A stretch of DNA of 64,000 bases from Chloroflexota bacterium (lineage in GTDB: Bacteria; Chloroflexota; Anaerolineae; Aggregatilineales; Phototrophicaceae). The position numbers and the translations under genes were made by a program. The notes below the pieces were generated by a model, which had not been told where the DNA came from, ran no database searches, and worked only from the letters and a program-made list of their open reading frames with translations. Shown in pieces: positions 25,108 through 34,597 of this stretch (within the stretch, counting starts at the first letter, position 1; each line of letters starts with the position of its first letter). The stretch is taken from assembly GCA_020161935.1 (NCBI GenBank), contig JAIUNI010000009.1:234701-298700 (forward strand), in the 5' to 3' direction.

Positions 25108-28035
25108 ATGATGCTAAAACGATTTATGACTTTTCTCCTCGCCGCTTGCTTTTTACTCATCGGCTGGGGAAGTGCCTTAGCGAATGCTGCTGAACAAAGC
25201 AGCACCGCAAGTATTACCAGTTTTACCAGCAGCGTCACCACCATTGATGCCGATGCCCTCGCCGGACGCAACGTGCGCGTGCCTGTAACATGGGCGAGCG
25301 TCAACCGTCCCGATACCTCCAACCTCGTGTTCGAGCAAGTCCTGCCGGATGGCCGCGTGATGAACGTCGAACTCCCGCGTGACAACTCGTTCGTCCCATC
25401 ATCGGGTGTCGGCGTAGTCGTTCCCTTCCCGCCCGGTGAAGGCATAACCGAAGTTCGGCTGCGCGTCACGTTGGCGGATTTTGTGCAGGGAACCGTCTAC
25501 GATCAGCGTGAATTGGTCATCCCGATTGGCGGTGCAACCACCGTCACCCCGACCATTACCACCTTCTCGACCAGTTCCACCAACGTCAGCCTTGACTCGC
25601 TGACCAGCAAGACCGCGCGTGTTCCGGTGTCCTTCGCGGTGGAAAATCGCCCTGACAACAGCAACCTTGTGTTTGAACAGGTGAACGGCACAACGCTGAC
25701 CAACGTCGAACTGCCGCGCTCGAACCCGATTATCCCATCGTCGGGTAACGGTGTCGTCGCCCCAATCGCGCCGACCGATGCCGCCGCGACCAGTATCACC
25801 GTGCGTCTGAGCTTGGTGAACCTCGCCGATAACAGCGTCATCAGCCAGCGGGAAATCACCCTGCCAATCATCCAGGCCGCGCCGACCACGGCGGCGATTT
25901 CAACCTTTACCACGACGGCGACCAGCGTCACCCTCGCGGCGTTGAACGATAAGAGCGCGCGTTTGCCCGTCACTTGGGCAGCGGAAAACCGCCCGAACAA
26001 TAGCAACTTATTCTTTGAACAGGTGCTCGAAAACGGCACGGCGGTGAACGTCGAACTGCCGCGTTCCAACCCATTTGTGTCCTCGTCCGGCAGTGGTGTG
26101 GTCGCGCCGGTTGCGCCCAGCAGCATGACCGCCACCAACATCACTCTGCGCGTGCGGTTGGTGGACTTGGGTTCACAGTCAACCCTCGCGGAAAATACCA
26201 TTACCGTACCGTTAGCCGCCGCGCCGCCCGCGCCAGTCCCGACCATCACCACCTTCTCGACCACCACGACGACCATCAGCTCAACCGCGCTGGATGACAA
26301 GACCGCGCGTATTCCGGTGGCCTTCGCGGTCGAAAATCGCCCGGCGAACAGCAACTTGGTGTTTGAGCAGGTCGATGGCTCGAACGTCGTCAACGTCGAA
26401 CTGCCGCGCTCGAACCCGATTATCCCATCATCAGGTAATGGTGCCGTCGCGCCCATCGCTCCAGCCGATACCGCTGCCACCAGCATCACCTTGCAACTGC
26501 GTGTGGTTGATCTCGCCTCCAAGACGACATTGGCACAGCAGACCATCACCGTTGGCATTACCCGCATCGTCCCCGGTGCGCCCAACATTCGCTCTTTTAC
26601 CACCAGCGCCCAAGGGGTAACCCGTACCGCACTGCTGAACAAGACCGCGCGGGTCGGTGTCGCGTGGGCGGTCGATAACCGTCCGGCGAATGCCAACCTC
26701 GTGTTCGAGCAGGTGTTTGAAGATAACACCGCCGTCAACATTGAACTGCCGCGCCAGAACCCGACTGTTCCGTCCTCTGGCAGCGGTGTGGTCGCCCCCA
26801 ACGCGCCCAAGAACAGCACGACTACGACGATTACCATTCGCGTCCGGTTGATTGAAAGCGGTTCCGGTAAGGAACTGGCACTCCAATCCATCACCCTGCC
26901 GGTCATCAACGACCCGAACGCACCAGCTATCAGCGCCTTCAACGCGCTGGTCGCTGCGGATGGCATTGATCGCGCGGCACTCTACGCGGGGACGTATCAG
27001 GTCGCGGTCACATGGGCGAGTATCAACCGTCCTGCGAATACCAATCTCGCCTTCGAGCAGGTTTTGGAAAACGGCACGGCGGTCAATGTTGAACTGCCAC
27101 GTTCCAATCCGATCATTCCCTCGTCCGGTACTGGAACCGTGAAGCTCGTCGCCCCGCAAAACGCCGATGCCTCGACCGTCACCTTGCGCCTGCGCCTGAT
27201 TAACCTATCGTCGAACAGCACGATCACACAGGTTGACATCACCAAGCCGATCAAGGGTGCGCCCGCCGTGCAGCCGACAGCCGCTGCCCCCCAGCCTACC
27301 GCGACTACGCCGGTAACTGGCAGCGGTACACTCCTCACGGTGACGAGCTTTACCGTGTCGCCGAATCCGGTGGCGCGTAACGGTGCCGTCACGCTAACAT
27401 GGAGTGTCGCGGGTGGCGCGACCCGTGTGAAGATTGACCGTCTGAGCGAGTTTAGCGGTCAAACGACCGAAACCATTCTTGATGAGCAGCCCGCCAGCGG
27501 CAGCGCACCGTATACCATTCCGGCGGAATACGTCAACAGCGCCACCTTCCAACTGAGCGCCTTCAGTGCCGATGGGCAGGAAACGCTGCAAGATGCGGTC
27601 GTCAACCTGACCTGCCCCTTCACCGACCAACTGACACCCGACTCATGCCCGGCCACGCAAGCCACGAATGTCGATACTGCCGTCCAGACGTTCGAGAAGG
27701 GCATGATGATTTGGCGCGGCGATACCCGCCAAATTTATGTGCTGTTTAACGATGGCACGTGGCAAGAAGTGGATGACACATGGGTGGAAGGGGACAACGT
27801 GGGAACCGATCCCGCGCCGGATGGCCTCATTAAGCCGGAGCGCGGCTTCGGTAAAGTGTGGTTCCAGATCGCCGGTGTCAGCGTCCTCGGTTGGGCGACC
27901 ACCGAAGAAAGCAGCTACACCACCACCTGGGAAATGTACCCGCTGGTGGATGCCGACCAGATGATCCTTGTACCGCACTTCAAGCTGCCGGATGGCCGAA
28001 CCGTTCGCGTCGGCAGTTTCTGGCAAGTGCAGTAG
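25108..28035 (+). CDS. secreted protein with six ~110-residue tandem repeats
   Basis: 975 residues from the ATG at 25,108 (CGGAG upstream). A signal peptide ends near residue 26. Six tandem beta-rich repeats, from about 36 to 712, each carry 'NRP..(S/T/A)NL.FEQV', 'N(V/I)ELPR' and 'PSSG.G.V'. An Ig-like domain ('VTSFTVSPNPVARNGAVTL', about 740-835) and a C-terminal domain with 'GMMIWRGDTRQIYVLFNDG' follow. No membrane anchor or catalytic site is seen. It is probably an extended extracellular adhesin or matrix protein. A weak TATAAT lies at 25,069. Some repeats are nearly identical in DNA. Confidence 0.8.
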   Translation: MMLKRFMTFLLAACFLLIGWGSALANAAEQSSTASITSFTSSVTTIDADALAGRNVRVPVTWASVNRPDTSNLVFEQVLPDGRVMNVELPRDNSFVPSSGVGVVVPFPPGEGITEVRLRVTLADFVQGTVYDQRELVIPIGGATTVTPTITTFSTSSTNVSLDSLTSKTARVPVSFAVENRPDNSNLVFEQVNGTTLTNVELPRSNPIIPSSGNGVVAPIAPTDAAATSITVRLSLVNLADNSVISQREITLPIIQAAPTTAAISTFTTTATSVTLAALNDKSARLPVTWAAENRPNNSNLFFEQVLENGTAVNVELPRSNPFVSSSGSGVVAPVAPSSMTATNITLRVRLVDLGSQSTLAENTITVPLAAAPPAPVPTITTFSTTTTTISSTALDDKTARIPVAFAVENRPANSNLVFEQVDGSNVVNVELPRSNPIIPSSGNGAVAPIAPADTAATSITLQLRVVDLASKTTLAQQTITVGITRIVPGAPNIRSFTTSAQGVTRTALLNKTARVGVAWAVDNRPANANLVFEQVFEDNTAVNIELPRQNPTVPSSGSGVVAPNAPKNSTTTTITIRVRLIESGSGKELALQSITLPVINDPNAPAISAFNALVAADGIDRAALYAGTYQVAVTWASINRPANTNLAFEQVLENGTAVNVELPRSNPIIPSSGTGTVKLVAPQNADASTVTLRLRLINLSSNSTITQVDITKPIKGAPAVQPTAAAPQPTATTPVTGSGTLLTVTSFTVSPNPVARNGAVTLTWSVAGGATRVKIDRLSEFSGQTTETILDEQPASGSAPYTIPAEYVNSATFQLSAFSADGQETLQDAVVNLTCPFTDQLTPDSCPATQATNVDTAVQTFEKGMMIWRGDTRQIYVLFNDGTWQEVDDTWVEGDNVGTDPAPDGLIKPERGFGKVWFQIAGVSVLGWATTEESSYTTTWEMYPLVDADQMILVPHFKLPDGRTVRVGSFWQVQ

Positions 28036-28057
28036 TCAGAGCTGAAGTTAAACTTAA

Positions 28058-28086
28058 AAGGGCGAGCCAAGCGGTTCGCCCTTTTT
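28058..28086. terminator. bidirectional terminator between convergent genes
   Basis: Stem AAGGGCGA (28,058-28,065) with TCGCCCTT (28,076-28,083), then T5; A-rich on the other side, so it can serve both the repeat protein and the M50 gene that ends at 28,089. A related hairpin (GGGCGAGCC...GGTTCGCCC) stands at 41,850. Confidence 0.85.
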
Positions 28087-28088
28087 GA

Positions 28089-28808
28089 TTAGCTGGTTGT
28101 CCCTCGCCGCATCGGGCGGATAACCCCGTACCAGATCGCGACCCCCAGCATCCCGATTGCGATCAGCGACCATAGCAGCGCCCAAAATGCGGCAGGTAGG
28201 GCGAAAACATCCCGCGAAAAGGCCGCCGCATCATTCTGTACACTGCCGAGCGATGCGCTGCTGTCCCCAACCAGATAATAAACATCCAGCACCGCGTTCA
28301 AACCCGTGAGCAGGGCAAGGATATTCAAAAAGAAGCTGTTGAGGTACTCGTTTGCTTTCCACCCCAACGCCACCAGCCCGATGCCGAACGCGCTACCTAC
28401 AATCAACGATAAGAGCGCAATCCGCCCGAACAGTACTGAATAGACGATCAGGCCGATGCCGATTGCGACAGCCAGTACACGGCTGCGGTGAAAGCGGTTG
28501 TTGAGGTAAAACAAAATCGACCCGAACAACGCCGCACCTAAATACCCCGCTGGCAGGATCAGCCACCGGCTGCCACCTGCCGTTATCGCTTGCCCTGATC
28601 CATTGCTAAAGATTTCGAAACCTAAGAACCGCCCGCCGCTGATGAGCGCCGCCGTCCCATGCCCCGACTCGTGGACGTAGGTGACGAACAAGCGAAACGG
28701 GTACAGGATGAAATCGAGCTGCGGAATGTTCCACAGGATCAGCACCACGATGACAGCTAGTATCGCGAGCAGTAAGCGGCGATCAGATCGGTTGAATTGT
28801 GCAAACAT
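28089..28808 (-). CDS. M50B-like membrane zinc metalloprotease
   Basis: 239 residues with about seven membrane helices. The zinc site H-E-S-G-H (46-50) lies in 'FVTYVHESGHGTAALISGG', placed at the membrane edge as in the M50 group. A second Asp motif (N/D-x-x-N/D) is likely in 'GLNAVLDVYYLVGD'. Homologues are annotated as M50B-like peptidases; substrate and regulation are unknown. AAAGGA is 7 bases before the start. It shares a terminator with the repeat protein. Confidence 0.85.
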   Translation of the reverse strand: MFAQFNRSDRRLLLAILAVIVVLILWNIPQLDFILYPFRLFVTYVHESGHGTAALISGGRFLGFEIFSNGSGQAITAGGSRWLILPAGYLGAALFGSILFYLNNRFHRSRVLAVAIGIGLIVYSVLFGRIALLSLIVGSAFGIGLVALGWKANEYLNSFFLNILALLTGLNAVLDVYYLVGDSSASLGSVQNDAAAFSRDVFALPAAFWALLWSLIAIGMLGVAIWYGVIRPMRRGTTS

Positions 28809-28927
28809 AGCCAGTCCTTTTGGGCTTGGTCGTCGGTCTAACCAGAAATAAATTTTCGCGTATACTAGAATGAGTATTGAACGTACATTCTAGGCATTTG
28901 CCTGTGTAAACGAGAAGGGTATCACTC

Positions 28928-29821
28928 TTGAACGAACATGATACGATCCGTTTTGGTACGGTCGGCTCGCCGCAAACGACCAACGCTTCCGGCACACCGG
29001 CGGCTATCGCCCACATCCGCGCCTTAGGGCTGGATCACCTCGAAATTGCATGGGTGCAAAGTGTCCGCGTCAGCGATGAGACCTGCGCCGAAATTAAAGC
29101 CGCTGCGGAAAAGCACAAAGTCACCCTCAGCATCCACGCCCCGTACTATATTAACCTCAACAGCCAGACTTCCGAACTGATGGCGAAAAGTGATGAACGG
29201 CTGCTGGCCGCTGCCCGCAAAGGCTACCTTGCCGGTGCGACCGAGATCATCTTCCACCCCGGCAGCTACCACAGCCAGCCGCCTGAACACGTATACGAAC
29301 GCGCCAAAGAGAAGTTGCTGGAAATTACGGCCATCCTGAAAAAAGAGAAGGTCAAGGTCAACCTTCGCCCCGAAACGATGGGCAAATCCGCCATGTTCGG
29401 TACGCTGGACGAAGTGGTGCAGCTCAGTAAGGATGTCCCCGGCGTGCTGCCCTGCATCGACTGGGCGCATTTGCACGCCCGTACCGGTGACGGCACCTTC
29501 AACACCTACGAGGAATTTGCCGCCGCGCTGGAAACGGTCAAGAAAACCCTCGGTCAAAAAGGGTTGGAAAAGCTGCACTTCCACATCAGCGGTATCGCCT
29601 ATACCGCTAAGGGTGAAAAAGCCCACTTACCCCTGAACGAAGCCGACATTCGTTACCGTGAACTGCTTCAAGCCTTCATCGACTACGGTGTCAAAGCGAC
29701 TGCGCCCATCGAAGCGCCGCTGCCATTCCATACCGCCGACGCGCTGACCTTCCAAGCCACCTACCGCCGCCTGTTGGACATCAAATATGGTGACGGTGAA
29801 CTGGAAGAAGGGCCGGATTAA
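28928..29821 (+). CDS. endonuclease IV-like TIM-barrel protein
   Basis: 297 residues of the AP-endonuclease-2 TIM barrel. Metal ligands of Nfo appear in order: His in 'LSIHAPYYINL', His in 'IIFHPGSYHSQ', Glu in 'LRPETMGKSA', Asp and His in 'CIDWAHLHAR', His in 'HFHISGI' and a late Glu in 'PIEAPLP'. It should cut DNA at abasic sites in base excision repair. The start is a TTG at 28,928, with GAAGGG upstream and no better in-frame ATG nearby. It stands alone, divergent from the M50 gene. Confidence 0.85.
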   Translation: MNEHDTIRFGTVGSPQTTNASGTPAAIAHIRALGLDHLEIAWVQSVRVSDETCAEIKAAAEKHKVTLSIHAPYYINLNSQTSELMAKSDERLLAAARKGYLAGATEIIFHPGSYHSQPPEHVYERAKEKLLEITAILKKEKVKVNLRPETMGKSAMFGTLDEVVQLSKDVPGVLPCIDWAHLHARTGDGTFNTYEEFAAALETVKKTLGQKGLEKLHFHISGIAYTAKGEKAHLPLNEADIRYRELLQAFIDYGVKATAPIEAPLPFHTADALTFQATYRRLLDIKYGDGELEEGPD

Positions 29822-30413
29822 CCGCCCGCTGTTAGGCGCGTTTTATCGCTTAAACTTTAGGCCATCGTTAGGCTGCTCGATGCACACTAGCTCTGGTTCG
29901 ACGCTAGGGGTGGGTGGCTGAAGGGCGGGTAAGTGATGGCCTCATGTTGCCCACTGGTGTTGAGATAATAACCTAACCATTTTCGTTGGCTGAGTAGGCT
30001 AACAAGCGTTTTCCCACATCATGACGACATCGCTGACCAGAGGATCAAGTGGGCTTCTCACAGACGTTATCGAGCGTTTTCCCTGACCGGAAGCCATACG
30101 AGTTACTGCGCCTCATTTTGCTCCCCTGTTCACCAGCACTGCTTCTAAAATTGGATGCGGCCTATGAACGGCGGCTGTCGAGTGCCTCGAAAGAGACGCT
30201 GTTCGGGCTGCGGAACTTGGAAAACGTCCTGTTTACCAGCGTTTAACAAACATGCAATAACGCTATTTTGAAGTGGGGATTCATGTTTCGTTTAACTTGT
30301 TGGCCTACAAATCTAAAGGTTGCCTCATCCACGTTCGGTATACTATTAAGGGGCATTGGGCTATACGTGGATGTTATACTTGTCTCAAAGTAAGCCTTAA
30401 TCAGCATTTTAAG
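29822..30413. other. intergenic region before the second GT-C gene
   Basis: No convincing gene. A 65-codon ORF at 30,049-30,246 with a GTG start and AGAGG upstream lacks a recognisable family and is not called. The last 150 bases are AT-rich and hold GGTATACTATT, which may belong to the promoter of the downstream gene. Confidence 0.4.
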
Positions 30414-32009
30414 ATGTCAATTAGTAGCGAGTACAAGGTCTCGGATGAGCCTCACTCTCGCGTGGATAAATGGGTAGATGGTGGTTCTTTGGTAACAGAT
30501 TCTGCGGTCACTGCTTCAACCAACGCTTTCACACAGAACCTTTCCAAATGGCGCAGCCTAATCGCTGTTGCTCTGGTGATTATGGTTTGTATTCCAGCAC
30601 TGTTTTTCAATCTGGAACGCTATCCACGCCTGTGGTTCGATGAGGGCTATAAACTCAACGCGGCCTATACTTTAGTGCAAGATGGTCAATACGCCAGCTA
30701 TACGGTCGATGGCTACGTCCCCTTCGACCCCGGCACATCCGGCGGCCCGGCTGATATTCTGCCCGCCGCGTTAGCCATCAAACTGTTCGGCACGAGTGTG
30801 ACGGTGGCACGGCTGGCGAGTGTGCTGTATACACTGCTGGCTGCGGTAGCGCTTTACTACATGGGCTGCTCCATATGGGACGAGAAAACCGCACTGTTTT
30901 GTGTGCTGCTGGTGATCGCCACCGGCCCGATTGAGAATGTCAGTTTGGTTGTGATGGGTCGCCAGAGTTTGAGCGAGGCGACGGCCTTCAGCTTGATGGT
31001 GTGCGGCTTGTGGATACTCACGAAGGGATGGGGCAAGCGTTCGCTGCAATGGTCAATCCTCAGCGGCTTGGTGATGGGCTTGGGGATGCTGTCGAAAACG
31101 CAGATCGCCATCAGCCTTGTCCCGTCGCTGCTGACCGTTGCCGCGTGGCGCTGGTGGCAGGAAAAGCGGCAGGGCTTTGGTTATCTATTCGCGCCCGCGC
31201 TGGGCATTATTGCCGTTTTCTTGGGCTGGACGCTCATCGGGCAGCTTTTCACCACGCCGGAAATCCGCCAGCAGAACAGTACGCTCCTGCTCGATGCCAT
31301 CCGTACCAATATCTTCACGGATTTGTTCGGCAGTAACCTTGATAATCAATCGCTGTTCGTGATCGCCATTATGCTGTTCGGTGTATTCACCAATGTCGTT
31401 CGTATTTTCAAAACGCCTCCCCTCAAGGATAAACACTGGGTTGAGTTGGTTCTCATTGGTTTCTGCCTGTATACCAGTATTTGGTTCACTGTGTTATCGG
31501 TGGGTTGGCCGCGTTATGCCTTTTCGGGGTTAATGATTGGCCTGCTGTTGTCGGGACGGTCGGTGTGGGCGTTCATTACCCGCAGTGATGCGCCTAAATG
31601 GTGGGTGTCTGCGGGTTTCGGTTTCTTGGTGTTTGCGGGGATTGCGGTGAACGTGGTCAACAGTGTGGCATACGCGGCGGATAGCGATGTTCAAGAAGCG
31701 GCTGCGTATATCGCCAACCATATTCCGCAGGATGCCGTTATTGAAACGTGGGAATGGGAACTTGATATGCTCAGTCACCACCGCCAATATCACCACCCGC
31801 CGCAAGCCTTACTTTTTGAGGCAATCCGCCAGAATGCGCGACACCGCTTCTTTGACCTGAGCTACGATCCTCTGGCTGCGAACCCCGATTATCTGATTGT
31901 CGGAACGTTTGGGCGCTGGACGGGCATTTATGATGAAGCCATGCTTGCCGAAAATTTCACATCCATTGCCCAATTTGGCGTGTACGAGGTCTTTCAACGC
32001 TTGAAATAG
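30414..32009 (+). CDS. GT-C glycosyltransferase (family 39-like) membrane protein
   Basis: 531 residues from the ATG at 30,414; an ORF open back to 30,273 encodes residues unlike the family. After about 45 soluble residues there are about ten membrane helices. The first external loop has the family Asp-Glu motif in 'RLWFDEGYKLNAA', and 'GGPADILPAALAIKLFG' matches the second loop of these enzymes. It should use a polyprenyl-linked sugar to glycosylate an external acceptor. It resembles the GT-C gene at 2,354 in plan but not closely. Its 3' end overlaps a convergent MazF-like gene by 16 bases. Confidence 0.78.
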   Translation: MSISSEYKVSDEPHSRVDKWVDGGSLVTDSAVTASTNAFTQNLSKWRSLIAVALVIMVCIPALFFNLERYPRLWFDEGYKLNAAYTLVQDGQYASYTVDGYVPFDPGTSGGPADILPAALAIKLFGTSVTVARLASVLYTLLAAVALYYMGCSIWDEKTALFCVLLVIATGPIENVSLVVMGRQSLSEATAFSLMVCGLWILTKGWGKRSLQWSILSGLVMGLGMLSKTQIAISLVPSLLTVAAWRWWQEKRQGFGYLFAPALGIIAVFLGWTLIGQLFTTPEIRQQNSTLLLDAIRTNIFTDLFGSNLDNQSLFVIAIMLFGVFTNVVRIFKTPPLKDKHWVELVLIGFCLYTSIWFTVLSVGWPRYAFSGLMIGLLLSGRSVWAFITRSDAPKWWVSAGFGFLVFAGIAVNVVNSVAYAADSDVQEAAAYIANHIPQDAVIETWEWELDMLSHHRQYHHPPQALLFEAIRQNARHRFFDLSYDPLAANPDYLIVGTFGRWTGIYDEAMLAENFTSIAQFGVYEVFQRLK

Positions 32010-32494
32010 GCCGCCTGTAGGAAGCGCATTCCGGCGAGGATTTGGCTAACCTGTGCTTCGCTTAACCTCCCGATGTAGTCGCCGAGGTGGGTTTTCGCGA
32101 TGCTCGAAACTTTTGAGACTTCGACCACGCTCGCTTTCGCTAAACCGCCTTCTCCCGCGTCAAGCAGCACATTCCCCGGTAAACTCGCCCGCTTGAGGTT
32201 CGAGGTGATGCCGCAGGTCACAACGGTTTCGATGCGGCTGTGGTTAAACAGGTTGTCCTGCACCACCACATGCGGGTGAGGGATGGCCGCTTCCCCGCTG
32301 CCGTCATCAATCGTCAGCCAGTATATATCGCCCTGATTGATAATCGCGCTCGTCATTTCTTTGGGCGTGTTCGCACTGTGTATAAAACGCTCAAGCGCTA
32401 TGGCAGCCAATTGCTCGACCGTGAGGTTCAGGTTATCGGCTATCACTTGCGCCTCCGCGAACAGGGGTTGAGCAATCTCGATGGATACGGTCAT
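31994..32494 (-). CDS. MazE-MazF-like antitoxin-toxin fusion in a single ORF
   Basis: 166 residues. Residues 1-40 ('MTVSIEIAQPLFAEAQVIAD' then 'LNLTVEQLAAIALERFI') read as a ribbon-helix-helix antitoxin N-terminus. From residue 50 on the sequence is a PemK/MazF RNA-interferase ('NQGDIYWLTIDDG', 'HPHVVVQDNLFN', 'EVSKVSSIAKTHL'). The flexible C-terminal part that MazE uses to block MazF is missing, with a linker of about 8 residues. An internal ATG at 32,356 could also give a toxin-only product. The start has AAGGGAG upstream. Toxin activity is inferred. Confidence 0.72.
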   Translation of the reverse strand: MTVSIEIAQPLFAEAQVIADNLNLTVEQLAAIALERFIHSANTPKEMTSAIINQGDIYWLTIDDGSGEAAIPHPHVVVQDNLFNHSRIETVVTCGITSNLKRASLPGNVLLDAGEGGLAKASVVEVSKVSSIAKTHLGDYIGRLSEAQVSQILAGMRFLQAAYFKR

Positions 32495-32685
32495 CTCTAT
32501 CTCCCTTATTGGTCGTTCAAATGACCCCTCGTTATTCTAATCCAGCTAGTGCCAATCAGTTGCATTTCTCCTTGCATGACAGCATAATTCGGGCTGAAGC
32601 AAAATTTGACGATTTGTTGAATCCTATTTAACATTTCATTTGCTTGCCTGTGTTCGTTTAACCAATTGTATATGCGAGGGAAACA

Positions 32686-33717
32686 ATGAGACTGAAAAGA
32701 TTCGCTGGATTGTCGCTCATCTTCATGCTTGTTTCGGTACTTTCTATTCAGGCTGTGGTGGTCGCCCAGAGCGATCTTGGTACAGAAGCCAACCCGATTG
32801 AAGTATTTTTTGTCCCCTCGGTAGAAGCACAAACCATTACCGCCGGTGGTGAAGTCATGGCTGCCGCGTTGAAGGAAGCCACTGGCTTGACCTTCAAGGT
32901 ATCTGTCCCCACCTCCTACGCCGCCACCGTCGAAGCGATGTGTGCCGCCCCCGGCAGTTCCATCGGCTTCATCCCGGCTGCCGGTTACGTCATCGCCAAC
33001 AACCGCTGCGGTGTCGAGGTTTCGCTGGCTGCCGTGCGTAACGGTTGGAACGTGTACTGGACGGAATACATCGTCCGCCGCGACAGCGACATCTATACCT
33101 TCGGTGACTTGGCTGGTAAGAGTTGGGCGTATCCCGATGCCGCTTCGACCTCCGGTTACATTGTCCCCTCGGTCGAACTGCAACAGGCGGGTATCACCGT
33201 CGGCGAGGAAATCTCGGCGGGTGGTCACAACCAAGTCGTTCAGGCCGTCTACAACGGTGATGCCGACTTCGGTACGACCTTCTTTAGCCCTCCGGTTGTC
33301 CCCGGTGCGCCGTGGGCCATTGGTGACTCGCCAGAACCCTATGACCTGACTGTTGACCAATCGAGCCTCAGCGCCGATGGTTCACAATTGCTGGTTGGCA
33401 AGCTCGAAGTGCTGGATGCGCGCCGTAACATTCGTGACACCGCGCCGGATGTGATCGAACAGGTTCGCATCCTCCGCCTCAGCGCCCCCATTCCCAACGA
33501 CACCCTGAGCTTCGGTGCGGAATTCCCGGCGGAACTGAAGGCGCAGATCATCACCGCGCTGGAAGCATTCGCTCAGACCGACGCATGGGCGGAATCCATC
33601 GGCAACGAAGACTTCTACGGCTGGAGCGGCATTGCCCCCGTTGAAGACTCGGCCTACGATCCGGTGCGTGCGCGTTTCGACATCCTCGGCCTGACCGAAG
33701 AAGACGTGTTCAACTAG
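32686..33717 (+). CDS. phnD: phosphonate/phosphite ABC transporter binding protein PhnD
   Basis: 343 residues, with a signal peptide ending near 'VVVAQSD' and a type 2 periplasmic fold. 'PIEVFFVPSVEAQTI', 'GSSIGFIPAAGYVI' and 'FGDLAGKSWAYPDAASTSGY' match PhnD proteins, where the Ser/Thr patch in 'ASTSGY' holds the phosphonate. No lipobox is seen, which is unusual in a cell with one membrane. GAGGGA is 6 bases before the ATG. It heads phnD-phnC-phnE, and the hairpin after its stop suggests that it is made in excess of the rest. Confidence 0.92.
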   Translation: MRLKRFAGLSLIFMLVSVLSIQAVVVAQSDLGTEANPIEVFFVPSVEAQTITAGGEVMAAALKEATGLTFKVSVPTSYAATVEAMCAAPGSSIGFIPAAGYVIANNRCGVEVSLAAVRNGWNVYWTEYIVRRDSDIYTFGDLAGKSWAYPDAASTSGYIVPSVELQQAGITVGEEISAGGHNQVVQAVYNGDADFGTTFFSPPVVPGAPWAIGDSPEPYDLTVDQSSLSADGSQLLVGKLEVLDARRNIRDTAPDVIEQVRILRLSAPIPNDTLSFGAEFPAELKAQIITALEAFAQTDAWAESIGNEDFYGWSGIAPVEDSAYDPVRARFDILGLTEEDVFN

Positions 33718-33752
33718 CGCTGATGCTAGAGACGCACTAATACGTTAGACTA

Positions 33753-33790
33753 TACGGACAGAGGCTTTTTACGCTCTGTCCGTATTATTT
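33753..33790 (+). terminator. hairpin between phnD and phnC (attenuator-like)
   Basis: Perfect 11-bp stem TACGGACAGAG (33,753-33,763) with CTCTGTCCGTA (33,774-33,784), followed by TTATTT. It lies 35 bases after the phnD stop and 20 before phnC, so it can stop part of the transcripts or protect the phnD message. Confidence 0.75.
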
Positions 33791-33804
33791 ATAAAGCAGG
33801 CTCT

Positions 33805-34563
33805 ATGCTCGTTATCGAAAATATCACCAAAGTCTACGACAACGGCTTTGTGGCGCTTAAGGGGATCAACCTCGAAATCCCCGATGGACAGTTCGTCGCC
33901 ATCATCGGCCTCAGCGGTTCGGGTAAATCCACACTGCTGCGCTGTATCAACCGCCTGATCGAGCCAACATCCGGTCGCATCATCTGGAACGGTGTGGATG
34001 TGACCGCTGCCTCGGACGAGGAACTGCGCCTCATTCGCCGGCGCATCGGCATGATCTTCCAGCAGTTTAACCTCGTCAAACGGTCGAGCGTCCTCAACAA
34101 TGTGATGTCCGGTCGTTTGGGCTACGTCAACCCGCTTTTCAGCCTTGTCAATCACTTCCCCGGTCAAGAACGCAAACGTGCGATGGCTGCCCTTGAACGG
34201 GTGGGCATCGCCGATAAAGCCCATAACCGTGCTGGCAACCTCAGCGGTGGGCAGCAGCAGCGCGTCGGCATCGCCCGCGCCCTGATGCAAGACCCTGAAC
34301 TGATGCTGGCGGATGAACCTGTCGCCAGCCTCGACCCGGCCACGTCGCACTCGGTCATGAAGTACCTGCAAGAACTCAATAAGCAGGACGGCATCAGTAT
34401 CCTGTGCAGCCTGCACTTCCTCAGCCTCGCGCGGGCATATGCCGACCGTGTAATCGCCCTCAAGGACGGCAAGCTGGAGTTCGACGGACTGCCCAAAGAC
34501 ATCGACGAAGACCGCTTCCGCCAGATTTATGGCGAAGATGCCGTACAGGTGGAAATTCATTAA
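33805..34563 (+). CDS. phnC: phosphonate/phosphite ABC transporter ATPase PhnC
   Basis: 252 residues with Walker A 'GLSGSGKST', Q-loop 'MIFQQFNLV', ABC signature 'LSGGQQQRVGIARA', Walker B 'LMLADEPVASLD' and an H-loop in 'LCSLHFLSLA'. The inserted 'NVMSGRLGYVNPLFSLV' is typical of PhnC. It powers uptake of phosphonate or phosphite at the inner face of the membrane, together with PhnE encoded 34 bases downstream. Confidence 0.95.
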   Translation: MLVIENITKVYDNGFVALKGINLEIPDGQFVAIIGLSGSGKSTLLRCINRLIEPTSGRIIWNGVDVTAASDEELRLIRRRIGMIFQQFNLVKRSSVLNNVMSGRLGYVNPLFSLVNHFPGQERKRAMAALERVGIADKAHNRAGNLSGGQQQRVGIARALMQDPELMLADEPVASLDPATSHSVMKYLQELNKQDGISILCSLHFLSLARAYADRVIALKDGKLEFDGLPKDIDEDRFRQIYGEDAVQVEIH

Positions 34564-34597
34564 TGTGCCTTACAGCCAGTGATTTAGGAGTGTACTT

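Noticed and set aside
25503..26966. Open frame of 487 codons opposite the six-repeat protein gene
   Set aside because: It only mirrors the repeats of the true gene, and has no ribosome site or known domain.
30049..30246. 65-codon ORF with a GTG start and AGAGG upstream
   Set aside because: No recognisable family or membrane segment, and it stands alone; too weak to call.
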